64,000 nt of DNA from Clostridioides sp. ES-S-0054-01. GTDB lineage: Bacteria > Bacillota > Clostridia > Peptostreptococcales > Peptostreptococcaceae. The notes beneath the pieces were generated by a model. That model did not search any database, was not told the origin of the DNA, and saw nothing but the letters and a program-made list of their open reading frames with translations. The stretch spans positions 2,635,001 to 2,699,000 of the forward strand of contig CP067346.1 of NCBI GenBank assembly GCA_021561035.1, written 5' to 3'. Both the position numbers and the translations under genes were made by a program. Shown piece after piece: positions 8,622-17,672 of this stretch. Each line of letters begins with the position of its first letter. The first letter of the stretch is position 1.

Positions 8622-9146
8622 ATCAAAATTCCTATTTATCATGTTATTAGAAATACATCTTCGAATATCTATTTCTTTCCCTTCAACTTTCACTCCATAA
8701 TATGGCTTAGAAACTAATATTAAATTATACTTTGACAGAATAGACTTTATTCTTTTTATATCATTTAGTATTGTAACCTTGCTTACGTACAAGCTATTAG
8801 CTAAATCTTCTAGTTTTATATATGTATTGTTATAAAGAATATATTTTAATATATATTGATTTCTTTCCATAGGAGAATCTGGTATTTCACTTGAATCCAT
8901 AATATCATCAGATATTAATGCTAGATACTGTTGGTATAATGCTAAATTAAGAATCTCTATATAATACCCTTCCCCTTTTTTTATTTTAATAATAGCACCA
9001 TTTTTCTCTAAAGTTTTATTTATAGAAGTAATATCAGTTCTTATAGTTCTCTCACTCACTTTTAAATAATTACTTAAAGTTTTACAAGTAATTTTATCAT
9101 CACTTTCATTTAATAGTTTAAACAAAGCGAGTAATCTCTTATGCAT
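8619..9146 (-). CDS. PTS-controlled transcription regulator (LicR/ManR type), exon 1
   Basis: N-terminal 175 residues of the interrupted regulator. A DeoR-like winged HTH (about 1-60, ending in KIKKGEGYYIE) and a second HTH (about 90-160, LANSLYVSKVTILNDIKRI) bind DNA. The coding frame meets TAA at 8619-8621, the first three bases of the inserted element, directly after the exon's GAT. Without splicing, a 175-residue protein with DNA-binding domains but no PRD, EIIB or EIIA modules would result. With splicing, translation runs into exon 2. The ATG has an AGGGGGG-like ribosome site upstream. It is divergent from the PTS operon. Confidence 0.88.
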   Translation of the reverse strand: MHKRLLALFKLLNESDDKITCKTLSNYLKVSERTIRTDITSINKTLEKNGAIIKIKKGEGYYIEILNLALYQQYLALISDDIMDSSEIPDSPMERNQYILKYILYNNTYIKLEDLANSLYVSKVTILNDIKRIKSILSKYNLILVSKPYYGVKVEGKEIDIRRCISNNMINRNFD

Positions 9147-9237
9147 AAATATCCCCCCTTATAGAATTTCTTCTAAATTATACTATTTTCATTCCTATAA
9201 TACAATTAATCTAATAAAATTGTATGATAATAATTTA

Positions 9238-9307
9238 TTTCCAGTTTAAAGTGGAAATTAGTTATTATCATAATATAAATTTCCATGTCGAAGTGGAAAT
9301 TAGTTAT
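9238..9307 (+). promoter_or_regulatory. Paired operator-like repeats before the PTS operon
   Basis: Two near-identical 28-nt copies start at 9238 and 9280, 42 nt apart, about four helical turns. Each has TTTCCA-N8-TGGAAA dyad symmetry and ends in TTAGTTAT. They lie in the intergenic region between the split regulator and the PTS genes, about 75-145 nt upstream of the EIIA gene. A likely -10 (TACAAT, about 9333-9338) downstream lacks a good -35, as expected for an activator-dependent promoter. They are best read as binding sites for the LicR/ManR-type protein. Confidence 0.7.
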
Positions 9308-9381
9308 ATTTAATTTAATTGGGATAACGATTACAATAGAAATATAAGTTAAGACAGTAAGAAATGGAGTGGAAAAAATAT

Positions 9382-9834
9382 ATGATACTACAAGAAAAGA
9401 ATATATTTATAGATAAAGACCTAAAAAGCAAAGAAGAAGTGCTAAATTTTATTGCAGATAGAGCTTATATACTGGGCATTACAACTAATAAAGATGCTCT
9501 TCTAAAAGATCTTTTAAAAAGAGAAAATGAATTTCCAACAGGAATACGAGATGGATTTGCAATACCTCACACAAAAAGTGCAAATGTAGAAGAACCCTCT
9601 ATACTCTATATTAAAACAACTCATGAGTTAGAATGGAAAACTTTAGATGATAGCAAAGTTAGATATATATTTAGTTTATTAGCTCCACATGAAAATGAAG
9701 GAAATATACATTTAAAAACTTTGTCTAAATTAGCCACATGTTTAATGGAAGATGATTTTATAAGTGAAGTTAAAAATGCTAGTGATGCAAATCATTTAGT
9801 AAAATATATAACTAATAAAATGAAGGAGGAATAA
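9382..9834 (+). CDS. PTS EIIA component, fructose/mannitol family
   Basis: Cytosolic phosphocarrier that takes phosphate from HPr and passes it to the EIIB encoded next. The fold matches fructose-type EIIA: MILQEKNIFIDKDLKSKEEV at the start and RDGFAIPHTKS, whose His is the phosphorylation site, followed by a conserved EWKTLDD stretch. I prefer ATG 9382 (150 residues) because GGAGTGG at 9366-9372 gives a proper ribosome site; an ATG at 9364 overlaps that site and has none of its own. It is the first gene of the PTS-mannosidase operon and is followed after 2 nt by EIIB. Confidence 0.88.
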   Translation: MILQEKNIFIDKDLKSKEEVLNFIADRAYILGITTNKDALLKDLLKRENEFPTGIRDGFAIPHTKSANVEEPSILYIKTTHELEWKTLDDSKVRYIFSLLAPHENEGNIHLKTLSKLATCLMEDDFISEVKNASDANHLVKYITNKMKEE

Positions 9835-9836
9835 TT

Positions 9837-10145
9837 ATGAAAATAGTAGCAGTAACATCATGTATAGCAGGATTAGCACACACACCTATGGCAGCAAAAG
9901 CTTTAGAACAAGCTGCATCAAAAATGGGTCATGAAATCAAAGTAGAACAACAAGGTGCTATGGGACAAGTAAATGCTATAACAAAAGAAGAAGCTCAAAG
10001 TGCAGATTTTGTGCTTATAGCATCTGACCAAACTATATCCGGAATGGAAAGATTTGATGGTAAAAAAGTACTAAAAGTTAAGATAGGCGTTGCGTTAAAA
10101 AAACCAGAAGCCGTCTTAACAAAGTGTATAGAAGCTATCTCTTAA
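9837..10145 (+). CDS. PTS EIIB component, fructose family
   Basis: A stand-alone 102-residue EIIB. The active-site Cys9 is in TSCIAGLAHTPMAA, the signature of fructose-type EIIB (C-x-x-G-x-A-H-T). It passes phosphate from EIIA to the sugar carried by EIIC. It starts 2 nt after the EIIA stop with AAGGAGG inside the EIIA end, so the two are translationally close. A 113-nt A-rich gap separates it from EIIC. Having EIIA, EIIB and EIIC as separate proteins contrasts with the fused FruA or MngA layout. Confidence 0.92.
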   Translation: MKIVAVTSCIAGLAHTPMAAKALEQAASKMGHEIKVEQQGAMGQVNAITKEEAQSADFVLIASDQTISGMERFDGKKVLKVKIGVALKKPEAVLTKCIEAIS

Positions 10146-10258
10146 TAAAAAAATCTCACCCTAATATAGAATGAGAAAATAAAAAAAAATAAAATTGTCT
10201 AATGTAATTATAACATATTATCAAAAAATATAACAAACTTATATAGGAGGAATTAAAA

Positions 10259-11365
10259 ATGAGTAAAAAAAATAAATCTCTTTTAAGTGAACTTAAAAGT
10301 CACTTGATGACAGGAATTTCATATATATTACCACTTATAATAGGCTCATCTTTAGTTGTAGCTATACCAAAGCTTACAGCTCTAGCAATGGGAATAACAA
10401 GTTTAGATGTTTATGAAAATGTATCAGGTTTTTATCACATTCTTTACTTGATGGAACAGGTAGGTTGGACTGGTATAGGTCTATTAAATACTGTATTAGC
10501 AGGGTTTATAGCATTTTCAATAGGTGAAAAACCAGCTATGGGTGCAGGTTTCATTGGTGGACTCATAGCAAGTAATACTAACGCAGGATTCTTAGGAGCA
10601 GTAATAGCAGGTTTCTTTGCTGGATACATCTGCAAATTTTTAAAGGAAAAAATTAAAATATCTGGTTCAGCAGCAGGAATGATGCCACTTATAATAATGC
10701 CACTTATAACAGTTGGTTTAACTGGTTTTTTAATGAGTGTCATATTGGCAGGACCTTTAGGAAACATAAATACTTCATTAAATGCTTGGGTAGCTGAAAT
10801 GTGTCAAAATGGAACAAATTCGGTAGTATTAGCTTTAATTTTAGGTGCAATGATAGGATTCGATTTAGGTGGACCAGTAAATAAAGCAGCCTGGATGGCA
10901 GGAAATGCATTGATGTTAGAAGGCATCTATCTACCAGCTATATTAGTAAACTGTGCAATAGTTATACCTCCATTAGGATATGGTTTAGCTACATTCATAA
11001 GAAAATCAAAATTCTCTAAGACATTAGCTGAAACAGGAAAAGGTAATATAGTTATGGGTATAATTGGAATAACAGAAGGTGCAATTCCCTTCACTTTAAC
11101 AAATCCATTAAAATTAGTTCCTGTTAATATGATAGGATGTGCTTTGGGCGTAGGACTATCAGCTTTATTAGGTGTACACGCTATAATGCCTCCAGTTGGT
11201 GGGTTATATGGATTTATATCAGTAGGTTCTGGATGGGCTTACTTAGTAGGTGCAATATTCGGAGCTTTAGTAATAGCAATATTAGCAACAATTTTAGTAG
11301 ACTTTAAGGAAGATGACACTACTGAAGATGCAAAATTTGATGAAATAGAATTAGATATAATGTAA
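10259..11365 (+). CDS. PTS EIIC sugar permease, fructose family
   Basis: Integral membrane transporter of 368 residues with about nine to ten hydrophobic segments. It has typical EIIC features: an N-terminal LKSHLMTGISYILPLIIGSS, GEKPAMGAGFIGG, FDLGGPVNKAAW near the middle and GITEGAIPFTLTNP. The last motif contains the Glu that is conserved in the sugar site. AGGAGG precedes the ATG. With EIIA, EIIB and the mannosidase it likely imports a phosphorylated mannose-containing glycoside. The exact substrate cannot be read from sequence. Confidence 0.9.
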   Translation: MSKKNKSLLSELKSHLMTGISYILPLIIGSSLVVAIPKLTALAMGITSLDVYENVSGFYHILYLMEQVGWTGIGLLNTVLAGFIAFSIGEKPAMGAGFIGGLIASNTNAGFLGAVIAGFFAGYICKFLKEKIKISGSAAGMMPLIIMPLITVGLTGFLMSVILAGPLGNINTSLNAWVAEMCQNGTNSVVLALILGAMIGFDLGGPVNKAAWMAGNALMLEGIYLPAILVNCAIVIPPLGYGLATFIRKSKFSKTLAETGKGNIVMGIIGITEGAIPFTLTNPLKLVPVNMIGCALGVGLSALLGVHAIMPPVGGLYGFISVGSGWAYLVGAIFGALVIAILATILVDFKEDDTTEDAKFDEIELDIM

Positions 11366-11385
11366 ATTAAAAACTTAATTTTGAG

Positions 11386-11421
11386 TAATTGAGAATTGAG
11401 ATTACCCTCAATTCTCAATTA
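11386..11421 (+). repeat. Perfect 15-bp inverted repeat between EIIC and mannosidase genes
   Basis: Arms 11386-11400 and 11407-11421 (TAATTGAGAATTGAG and its complement) with a 6-nt loop, a few bases before the mannosidase ribosome site. No T run follows, so an mRNA processing or stability hairpin is more likely than a full terminator. Confidence 0.7.
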
Positions 11422-11438
11422 AATTTTGGGAGGGTTTT

Positions 11439-14117
11439 ATGAAGAAGACAAAAGTACATGTAGTTCCACACAGTCATTGGGATAGAGAATGGTATTTTAC
11501 AACATCAAGGTCAAAAATATATCTAATGAAAGATTTTCAAGATATACTAGACACATTAGAAGAAAAAGAAGACTTTAAATACTTTACTATGGATGCACAA
11601 GCTTCTCTATTAGATGATTATTTAAAATGGAAACCTCAGGATAAAGATAGAATAAGAGATTTAGTTCAAAGAAAAAAATTAGTTGTAGGACCTTGGTACA
11701 CTCAAACAGACCAATTAGTTATATCAGGAGAATCTATAGTTAGAAACCTTTACTATGGAATAGATAGATGCAATGAATTTGGTGAACCTATGAAGGTTGG
11801 ATATGTACCAGATTCTTTTGGGCAATCAGCTCAAATGCCACAAATATATAAAGGCTTTGGAATAGATAGTTCATTGTTTTGGCGTGGAGTTTCTGATGAT
11901 ATGGTAGACACGACAGAATTTATATGGAAAGGTTCAGATGGTTCAAAAGTATTAGCAGTTCAAATACCATTTGGTTATTACTATGGAGGTAATATACCAG
12001 AAGATGATTCAGATTTAAAAGAATATCTAGAATATACAATTGGAAAACTTAAAAGTAAGGCCTCTACTAACAATGTATATTTTCCAAATGGATTTGACCA
12101 GGCACCGATAAGAAAAAATCTTCCTGATATATTAAAAAAAGCTAACGAAATAGATAACGAAAATGAATACGAAATAAGCAGTATAGAAAACTATATAGAT
12201 TCAGTAAGAAATGAAAGAAATGAATTTTCAGAGCTTAAAGGAGAGCTTGTAAATGCTAAACATATGAGAATACACAAATCAATATTCTCCTCAAGGTCAG
12301 ACCTTAAGATAATGAATAACAAGTTAGAAAACTATATTACAAATGTACTTGAACCATTATTAACATTAAGTTATTCACTTGGAAATGAATACCCTCACCT
12401 AGTTATAAAGGATATATGGAAGCTTATGTTTGAAAATGCAGCTCATGACAGTATAGGTTCTTGTAATAGTGACACGACAAATGAAGATGTATATACAAGA
12501 TACAAACAAGCTAGAGATTTAAGTATAAATTTATTAGATTTGCATATGAGACTTATAAGTACTCAAATCAAAAATAATAATGAAGAAATAACATTAACAG
12601 TATTCAATGGATTACCAGAAGTTAGAAATGAAGTTGTTGAATTTGATACTTATATCCCAGGTCAAGATTTTGTGATAAAGAATAAAAACGGAGAAACTCT
12701 TAATTATATAGTAAAAGAAAAAGAAGATATTACAGATTACGTATTAACTCAAACAATAAGATTAAACCCAAGTAAAAAAATATATATACCAGAAACTGTA
12801 TATAGAGCAAAAATTGCACTTTCAATAAAAGATATACCACCAATGGGATATACTCAACTAGTGTTTGAGTTGGATACTAAGAATAAATGTGAAGTAAAAA
12901 CAAGTAATTGCAAAGAAATAGAAAACGAATATTACAAAATAACGGCTAATGAAAATGGTTCCGTAGAAATATTAGACAAAGAATCTAATAAAACTTATAA
13001 AAACCAAGCTGTAATTGAAGACAATGGAGATGATGGAGATTCATACAACTATTCTCCACCAAGAGAAGATATTTATGTATCATCCTTAGATTCTGTATCT
13101 TTAGTAGAAGTACTAAAATCAGATGTTCAAGAAGAAATGATACTTAAGTATTCGTTAACCATACCAGCTTCACTAAAAGAAAGGGCTAGAGGTAAAGTTT
13201 CTGTGAAAATGCCAGTAACAATGAAAATTACATTAGAGCCTAAAGAGCAAATAATTAAGTTTAATGTTAATATAAAAAATGACCAAGCATTATCTCATAG
13301 AGTAAGAGTTTTATTTAATACTGAAATAGCATCTAAGTTTTCTATAGCAGACCAACAATTTGGAATAATACAAAGACCAACAGTATTAGAAAAAGATATT
13401 GCATTATGGGAAAGAGATAATCAATCTTGGCAAGAAAAACCTATAACGATTGAACCAATGCAAAGTTTTGTTACTCTAGAGGATGGACAAAGAGGTATAG
13501 CATTGATGACTGATTGTGTAAGAGAATATCAAATAGTCGGTACTAATCTAGACACAATCGCATTAACACTATTCAGGTCATTTGGATATATGGGAAGAGA
13601 AAATTTACTTTATAGACCAGGAAGAGCTTCTGGAGAAAAGATAATAGCAACACCAGATGCACAATTGCTTAAAGAGTTAAACTTTGACTTTGGTCTTTAC
13701 ATCTACAATAGTAAATTTGATGAAGCAAATGTAGCTAATACAGCTAAGAGATTCTTAACACCTATACAAATATATGAATACGCTGATTTTTTAAATGGTA
13801 GACTTATATTTGCATTTAGAGATGAAGAACAAACATATGAAAATGAATACAGTTTAATAAATGTAAATAATTCAAATTTTACTGTAAGTGCAATAAAGAA
13901 AGAGGAAAAAGGAGACGGAATTGTAATTAGAATCTTCAATGGTATGAAAAATAAATATACTAAAGGAGGTTTTAGTATTAATAAGAATATTACCAGTGCT
14001 TATAGTGCAATGCTGGATGAAAGCTATGATAACGCTAACCAGTATGAAATAAATGTAAAAACTGTAGAAATAAATTCTTTATCACATTGTAAAGTACAAA
14101 CAATCGTAATTAAATAA
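11439..14117 (+). CDS. Alpha-mannosidase, glycoside hydrolase family 38 (MngB-like)
   Basis: A cytosolic GH38 enzyme of 892 residues that removes alpha-linked mannose. The N-terminus has HVVPHSHWDREWY, with the zinc-binding His and Asp. GYVPDSFGQSAQMPQI contains the likely nucleophile Asp at about residue 130. AAHDSIGSCNSD near residue 335 carries another zinc-site His. Long C-terminal beta domains follow. No signal peptide is present, which suits hydrolysis of a glycoside imported and phosphorylated by the PTS upstream. MngB in Escherichia coli acts on mannosyl-6-phosphoglycerate; whether that is the substrate here is an inference. Confidence 0.92.
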   Translation: MKKTKVHVVPHSHWDREWYFTTSRSKIYLMKDFQDILDTLEEKEDFKYFTMDAQASLLDDYLKWKPQDKDRIRDLVQRKKLVVGPWYTQTDQLVISGESIVRNLYYGIDRCNEFGEPMKVGYVPDSFGQSAQMPQIYKGFGIDSSLFWRGVSDDMVDTTEFIWKGSDGSKVLAVQIPFGYYYGGNIPEDDSDLKEYLEYTIGKLKSKASTNNVYFPNGFDQAPIRKNLPDILKKANEIDNENEYEISSIENYIDSVRNERNEFSELKGELVNAKHMRIHKSIFSSRSDLKIMNNKLENYITNVLEPLLTLSYSLGNEYPHLVIKDIWKLMFENAAHDSIGSCNSDTTNEDVYTRYKQARDLSINLLDLHMRLISTQIKNNNEEITLTVFNGLPEVRNEVVEFDTYIPGQDFVIKNKNGETLNYIVKEKEDITDYVLTQTIRLNPSKKIYIPETVYRAKIALSIKDIPPMGYTQLVFELDTKNKCEVKTSNCKEIENEYYKITANENGSVEILDKESNKTYKNQAVIEDNGDDGDSYNYSPPREDIYVSSLDSVSLVEVLKSDVQEEMILKYSLTIPASLKERARGKVSVKMPVTMKITLEPKEQIIKFNVNIKNDQALSHRVRVLFNTEIASKFSIADQQFGIIQRPTVLEKDIALWERDNQSWQEKPITIEPMQSFVTLEDGQRGIALMTDCVREYQIVGTNLDTIALTLFRSFGYMGRENLLYRPGRASGEKIIATPDAQLLKELNFDFGLYIYNSKFDEANVANTAKRFLTPIQIYEYADFLNGRLIFAFRDEEQTYENEYSLINVNNSNFTVSAIKKEEKGDGIVIRIFNGMKNKYTKGGFSINKNITSAYSAMLDESYDNANQYEINVKTVEINSLSHCKVQTIVIK

Positions 14118-14125
14118 TATAAAAC

Positions 14126-14161
14126 GGCTTATATAGGATTTTATTCTTTATAAGCCTTTTT
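14126..14161 (+). terminator. Terminator after the mannosidase gene
   Basis: Arms GGCTTATA (14126-14133) and TATAAGCC (14149-14156) followed by TTTTT. It may reduce expression of the ROK kinase relative to the PTS genes. Confidence 0.8.
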
Positions 14162-14269
14162 ATAGATTATATAAAATACTAATAGTTATTGATATAATAT
14201 ATACAATAAAATCCGAAAATTTATATTATGAAAAATATGAGTACTACACAAAACATAGGAGGAAAAATT

Positions 14270-15169
14270 ATGAATTATTATATAGGTATTGATATAGGTG
14301 GAACCAACATAAGAGCTGCTATATTGAATGAAAACTATAGTATGATAGATAAAATTAAAATACAAAATAATGTATCAGAAGGGCCATGCAAAAATATAGG
14401 TGACTTATGTAATTATATAAAAAAAATATGGGGCAAATACAACATAAAATCTATAGGTGTAGGATGTCCAGGTCCACTAGATTTAAGACAAGGAAAAATT
14501 TTAAACCCTCCTAATTTATTAGGTTGGGAAAATTTTGAGATAAAGAAATTTATAGAAACTGAGTTTGGTGTTCCTGTAGCTGTTAACAATGATGCTAATG
14601 TAGCAGGATATGGTGAAGCTAAAGTGGGTTCAGGAAAAGATTCAGAAAGTGTGTATTATATTACTCTATCAACTGGTATTGGAGGTGGATATATATATAA
14701 AGGAGAAATTGTAAATGGGTTTAATAATGTAGCAGCAGAGTTGTGTAATATGATTATTAATGAAGATACTTACTCTCATTCTGGACTAAATAAAGGAGCC
14801 CTTGAGGGTCAATGTAGTGGAATTAATATATCTAGAATTGCCACTGAAAAATTAAACAAACATATTTCTACAAAGGAAGTTTTTGAACAAGCTCAATTAA
14901 AAAATCCATATTGCAAGGAAATTATAAATAACTGGGTAATAAATATCTCAAAAGCAATAGCCAATATTATAGTAATAGTAGACCCAGAGGTTATAGTACT
15001 TGGAGGCTCTATAATACTACATAATAGCACTTACTTAAAAGATATTGTGTCCCAAGTTAAAAAAATGGTTTTTGAAACAGTTAATGTTAATATAAAGTTA
15101 GCAGAAATAGGAGATGATGCAGGATTAATAGGAAGTGCCATATTAGCAACTTCATTGATTAATGAATAA
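14270..15169 (+). CDS. ROK-family sugar kinase
   Basis: Probably phosphorylates the free hexose released by the mannosidase. The ATP-binding DIGGTNIRAAIL is at residues 6-17, VGCPGPLD and NNDANVAGYGE (catalytic Asp) follow, then STGIGGGYI and the C-terminal VLGGSI. The family zinc motif (CxCGxxGC) is missing: its position reads GLNKGALEGQCSG. The sugar-site His is also not where expected, so this is a divergent ROK member. I chose ATG 14270 (299 residues) because AGGAGG is 7 nt upstream; the upstream ATG at 14228 lacks a site. It lies about 150 nt after the mannosidase, beyond a terminator. Confidence 0.85.
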   Translation: MNYYIGIDIGGTNIRAAILNENYSMIDKIKIQNNVSEGPCKNIGDLCNYIKKIWGKYNIKSIGVGCPGPLDLRQGKILNPPNLLGWENFEIKKFIETEFGVPVAVNNDANVAGYGEAKVGSGKDSESVYYITLSTGIGGGYIYKGEIVNGFNNVAAELCNMIINEDTYSHSGLNKGALEGQCSGINISRIATEKLNKHISTKEVFEQAQLKNPYCKEIINNWVINISKAIANIIVIVDPEVIVLGGSIILHNSTYLKDIVSQVKKMVFETVNVNIKLAEIGDDAGLIGSAILATSLINE

Positions 15170-15207
15170 AGTATTAAAGTGATATACATAATATGTTTTA
15201 TAAACTG

Positions 15208-15245
15208 AAAAAGGTGAACCCAGTATATCAGGATTCACCTTTTTA
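15208..15245 (+). terminator. Terminator of the ROK kinase gene
   Basis: A 13-bp stem (AAAAGGTGAACCC with GGATTCACCTTTT, one G-U pair) followed by T residues, about 40 nt after the stop codon. Confidence 0.85.
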
Positions 15246-15335
15246 TTTGTACAAATTAACATTATATTTCAAGACAACTTTTACAAAATTTTATTTTATA
15301 GATTTTACAGTTGTAACCTGTTATAGAAGTCTAGT

Positions 15336-17672
15336 CTATTTTTTATTAAAAGTAATTGTAACTTTAAATAAATCACCATCCACACTTATATTCATCTTAC
15401 CATCCTGTAACTCTACAAAACTTTTTGCTATTGCTAGACCAAGCCCAGAACCTTCTGTATTACGCGACTTATCTCCTCTTACAAATCTCTCCATTATATC
15501 ATTTACGCTAAAATCAATCTCAGTTGCAGACATGTTTTTAAGCATGATAATTACTTCATTATCTGTTTCTAAAATATCAATATACACTCTTGAATTTGGC
15601 ATTGCATACTTACTTATATTTATTATAAGATTTTCAAATACTCTAAATGTACGCTGACTATCTAATGGTAATATTATTTTTTCACTAGAAAAATTATTTT
15701 TTAATATTAGAGATGAGTCTGAAAGTTTGTCATCTAATTCTAAAAGGGTCTGTTTCATTAGAGATACAATATCCACATTTACTATATTCAAATGAACATC
15801 TCCACTATTCGCCTTACTTACTTCGAACAAGTCTTCTATTAAATGCTGCAATCTTTGTGACTTTCTATCTAATGTATCAATATACAACTTACGATTTTCA
15901 TCTGTTATACTTTCATCTTTTAATAAATCTATATAAGTGATTATAGATGTTAAAGGTGTTTTTAAGTCATGTGATACATTCGATATAAGCTCCGTTTTCA
16001 TCTTTTGACTCTTAACTTCTTCATCAACAGCTTTTTTAAATCCAGTTTGAATATTTCCTAGTTCATCTTTTATAGGATTAAAAAATCCTAAATCTTTTTC
16101 CATATTTACTTCTAAATTTCCATCTGAAATTTTCTTTGTAACATCTAAAAGTTGATTATATTCACAGACTGTCTTTTTAGAGTAATCTGATAGTATTTTA
16201 AATAAAACTATTGAGTAAATTAATGCAAGTATTATCCCGAAGAACCACATACTACACATTATAACTATAATTAATAAGTTTATTCCCAGAATTATAACTA
16301 TAGTTTTATTTGGTTTTTCTTTTAAATCTATTGTTCTAATATGATTAATAACTTTTTTTCCTGTTTTTTTAAACCATACAAAAAACATTCCTGTTACAGT
16401 ATTCTTTATAAAATACTCTCTTATTCCAACATTTAAAATATGTTTTAAAAGTGTTATAAATACAAATATTATTGAGAAGATTACAAACCAATAAGTTAAA
16501 TTCATTAAACTTACCAATATACTAGCCGTCTTATCACTTATGTCATTGTTTATTAGATACTCCACATAATTTCCATTCAAGGTATCACTTATTATACCAG
16601 TCGGATATAAATCTACAATCCCCTGTACAATAGAAATAGCAATAAAAAGTATCTCTAGTGGTATTCTTGATAATGTATCAAATCCTAGTAACTCCTTAGA
16701 TTTTCTATATGGGAATACTAAAGATACAATCACAACTATAGCTAATATAATTTTTAAAATCATTTCAGAAATTTTATAGTAAGAAGTATTTTCTACGTTA
16801 TTTATATATGAACTTATATTATCATTATTATAAATACTTCCATAACTATACTCTCCACTATCACCTTTACTTATTACTTTAGGTACAGCATATACTAGTG
16901 TCATGTTTTTTATTGGAGATAACTTATATGAAATCGAATTTCCACCTAAATCCGTATCCATTAAATCTTCTCTTGCTTTAGATAACAACATTTGATTAAT
17001 AACTTTTTGATTTACTCCATAAGAATCCACAACATTTACTTTTCCATCTTTATCAAAATTCATTACAATATAGAATCTATAGTTTTCTTTTATATCCGTA
17101 ATCTTTTTTTGTCTTTCCTCATCATTTATTTCTGTGTTTTTTAAATGATTTCCATCAGAATTTTCTTTTGAGGCATCATTCTTTGTTGTATCAAGTGCTC
17201 CTAATTCTTTATTATCATTAAAAAATTCAAAATTACTTCCTTTATCAACTAAATAATATTTTAAATTTTTTCCTGACTCTTTAATGAAAGACTCCCAGCT
17301 TTCAAAGTTTTCATTAAAATCTGCATTAATACTATCATCCGTATAATAAACCTCTGAACCACCATAAGAATCTTTTTCTTTACTTACATTTTTTATATAG
17401 TTCATAGTTTCTTCACTTATAAAAAGTTTTGATGGTTGTATCATCTTACCTTCTTGTTCTTCTTTCATATTATGATATAAAACATAACTTCCTTTATATA
17501 TATTATCTACAAAACGTTCTTGTTCAAATGGGTTTTTTGCTCCACCCTTAGCACCTGCTTGTATGGTAGAATATTGACTAATCATACCTAATGATGCTGA
17601 TAACATAAGTATAAAAACTATAATAGTAACTATATATTTATCTTTAAATTTTTTCAATTTTGTATCCAACAC
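15336..17672 (-). CDS. Membrane sensor histidine kinase
   Basis: The sensor half of a two-component system, 778 residues. One membrane span lies near residues 13-33, then comes an extracytoplasmic region of about 270 residues rich in Ser, Asn and Asp. A cluster of further spans (about 305-325, 340-360, 395-420 and 460-495) is followed by a HAMP-like linker. The HisKA box SNVSHDLKTPLTS has the phospho-His near residue 567, and the HATPase domain shows an N box (ENLIINISKYA) and GSGLGLAIAK. The GTG start at 17672 overlaps the response-regulator end by 29 nt and has AGGTGG upstream. The stimulus cannot be inferred. Confidence 0.9.
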   Translation of the reverse strand: MLDTKLKKFKDKYIVTIIVFILMLSASLGMISQYSTIQAGAKGGAKNPFEQERFVDNIYKGSYVLYHNMKEEQEGKMIQPSKLFISEETMNYIKNVSKEKDSYGGSEVYYTDDSINADFNENFESWESFIKESGKNLKYYLVDKGSNFEFFNDNKELGALDTTKNDASKENSDGNHLKNTEINDEERQKKITDIKENYRFYIVMNFDKDGKVNVVDSYGVNQKVINQMLLSKAREDLMDTDLGGNSISYKLSPIKNMTLVYAVPKVISKGDSGEYSYGSIYNNDNISSYINNVENTSYYKISEMILKIILAIVVIVSLVFPYRKSKELLGFDTLSRIPLEILFIAISIVQGIVDLYPTGIISDTLNGNYVEYLINNDISDKTASILVSLMNLTYWFVIFSIIFVFITLLKHILNVGIREYFIKNTVTGMFFVWFKKTGKKVINHIRTIDLKEKPNKTIVIILGINLLIIVIMCSMWFFGIILALIYSIVLFKILSDYSKKTVCEYNQLLDVTKKISDGNLEVNMEKDLGFFNPIKDELGNIQTGFKKAVDEEVKSQKMKTELISNVSHDLKTPLTSIITYIDLLKDESITDENRKLYIDTLDRKSQRLQHLIEDLFEVSKANSGDVHLNIVNVDIVSLMKQTLLELDDKLSDSSLILKNNFSSEKIILPLDSQRTFRVFENLIINISKYAMPNSRVYIDILETDNEVIIMLKNMSATEIDFSVNDIMERFVRGDKSRNTEGSGLGLAIAKSFVELQDGKMNISVDGDLFKVTITFNKK

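Noticed and set aside
9317..9335. Sigma-54 promoter for the PTS operon (LevR-type control)
   Set aside because: TTGGGATAACGATTACA lacks the GG-N10-GC spacing, and the regulator has no AAA+ domain, so sigma-A control is likelier.
11386..11421. Terminator before the mannosidase gene
   Set aside because: The stem is perfect but no T run follows, and the ribosome site of the next gene is close; kept as a repeat only.
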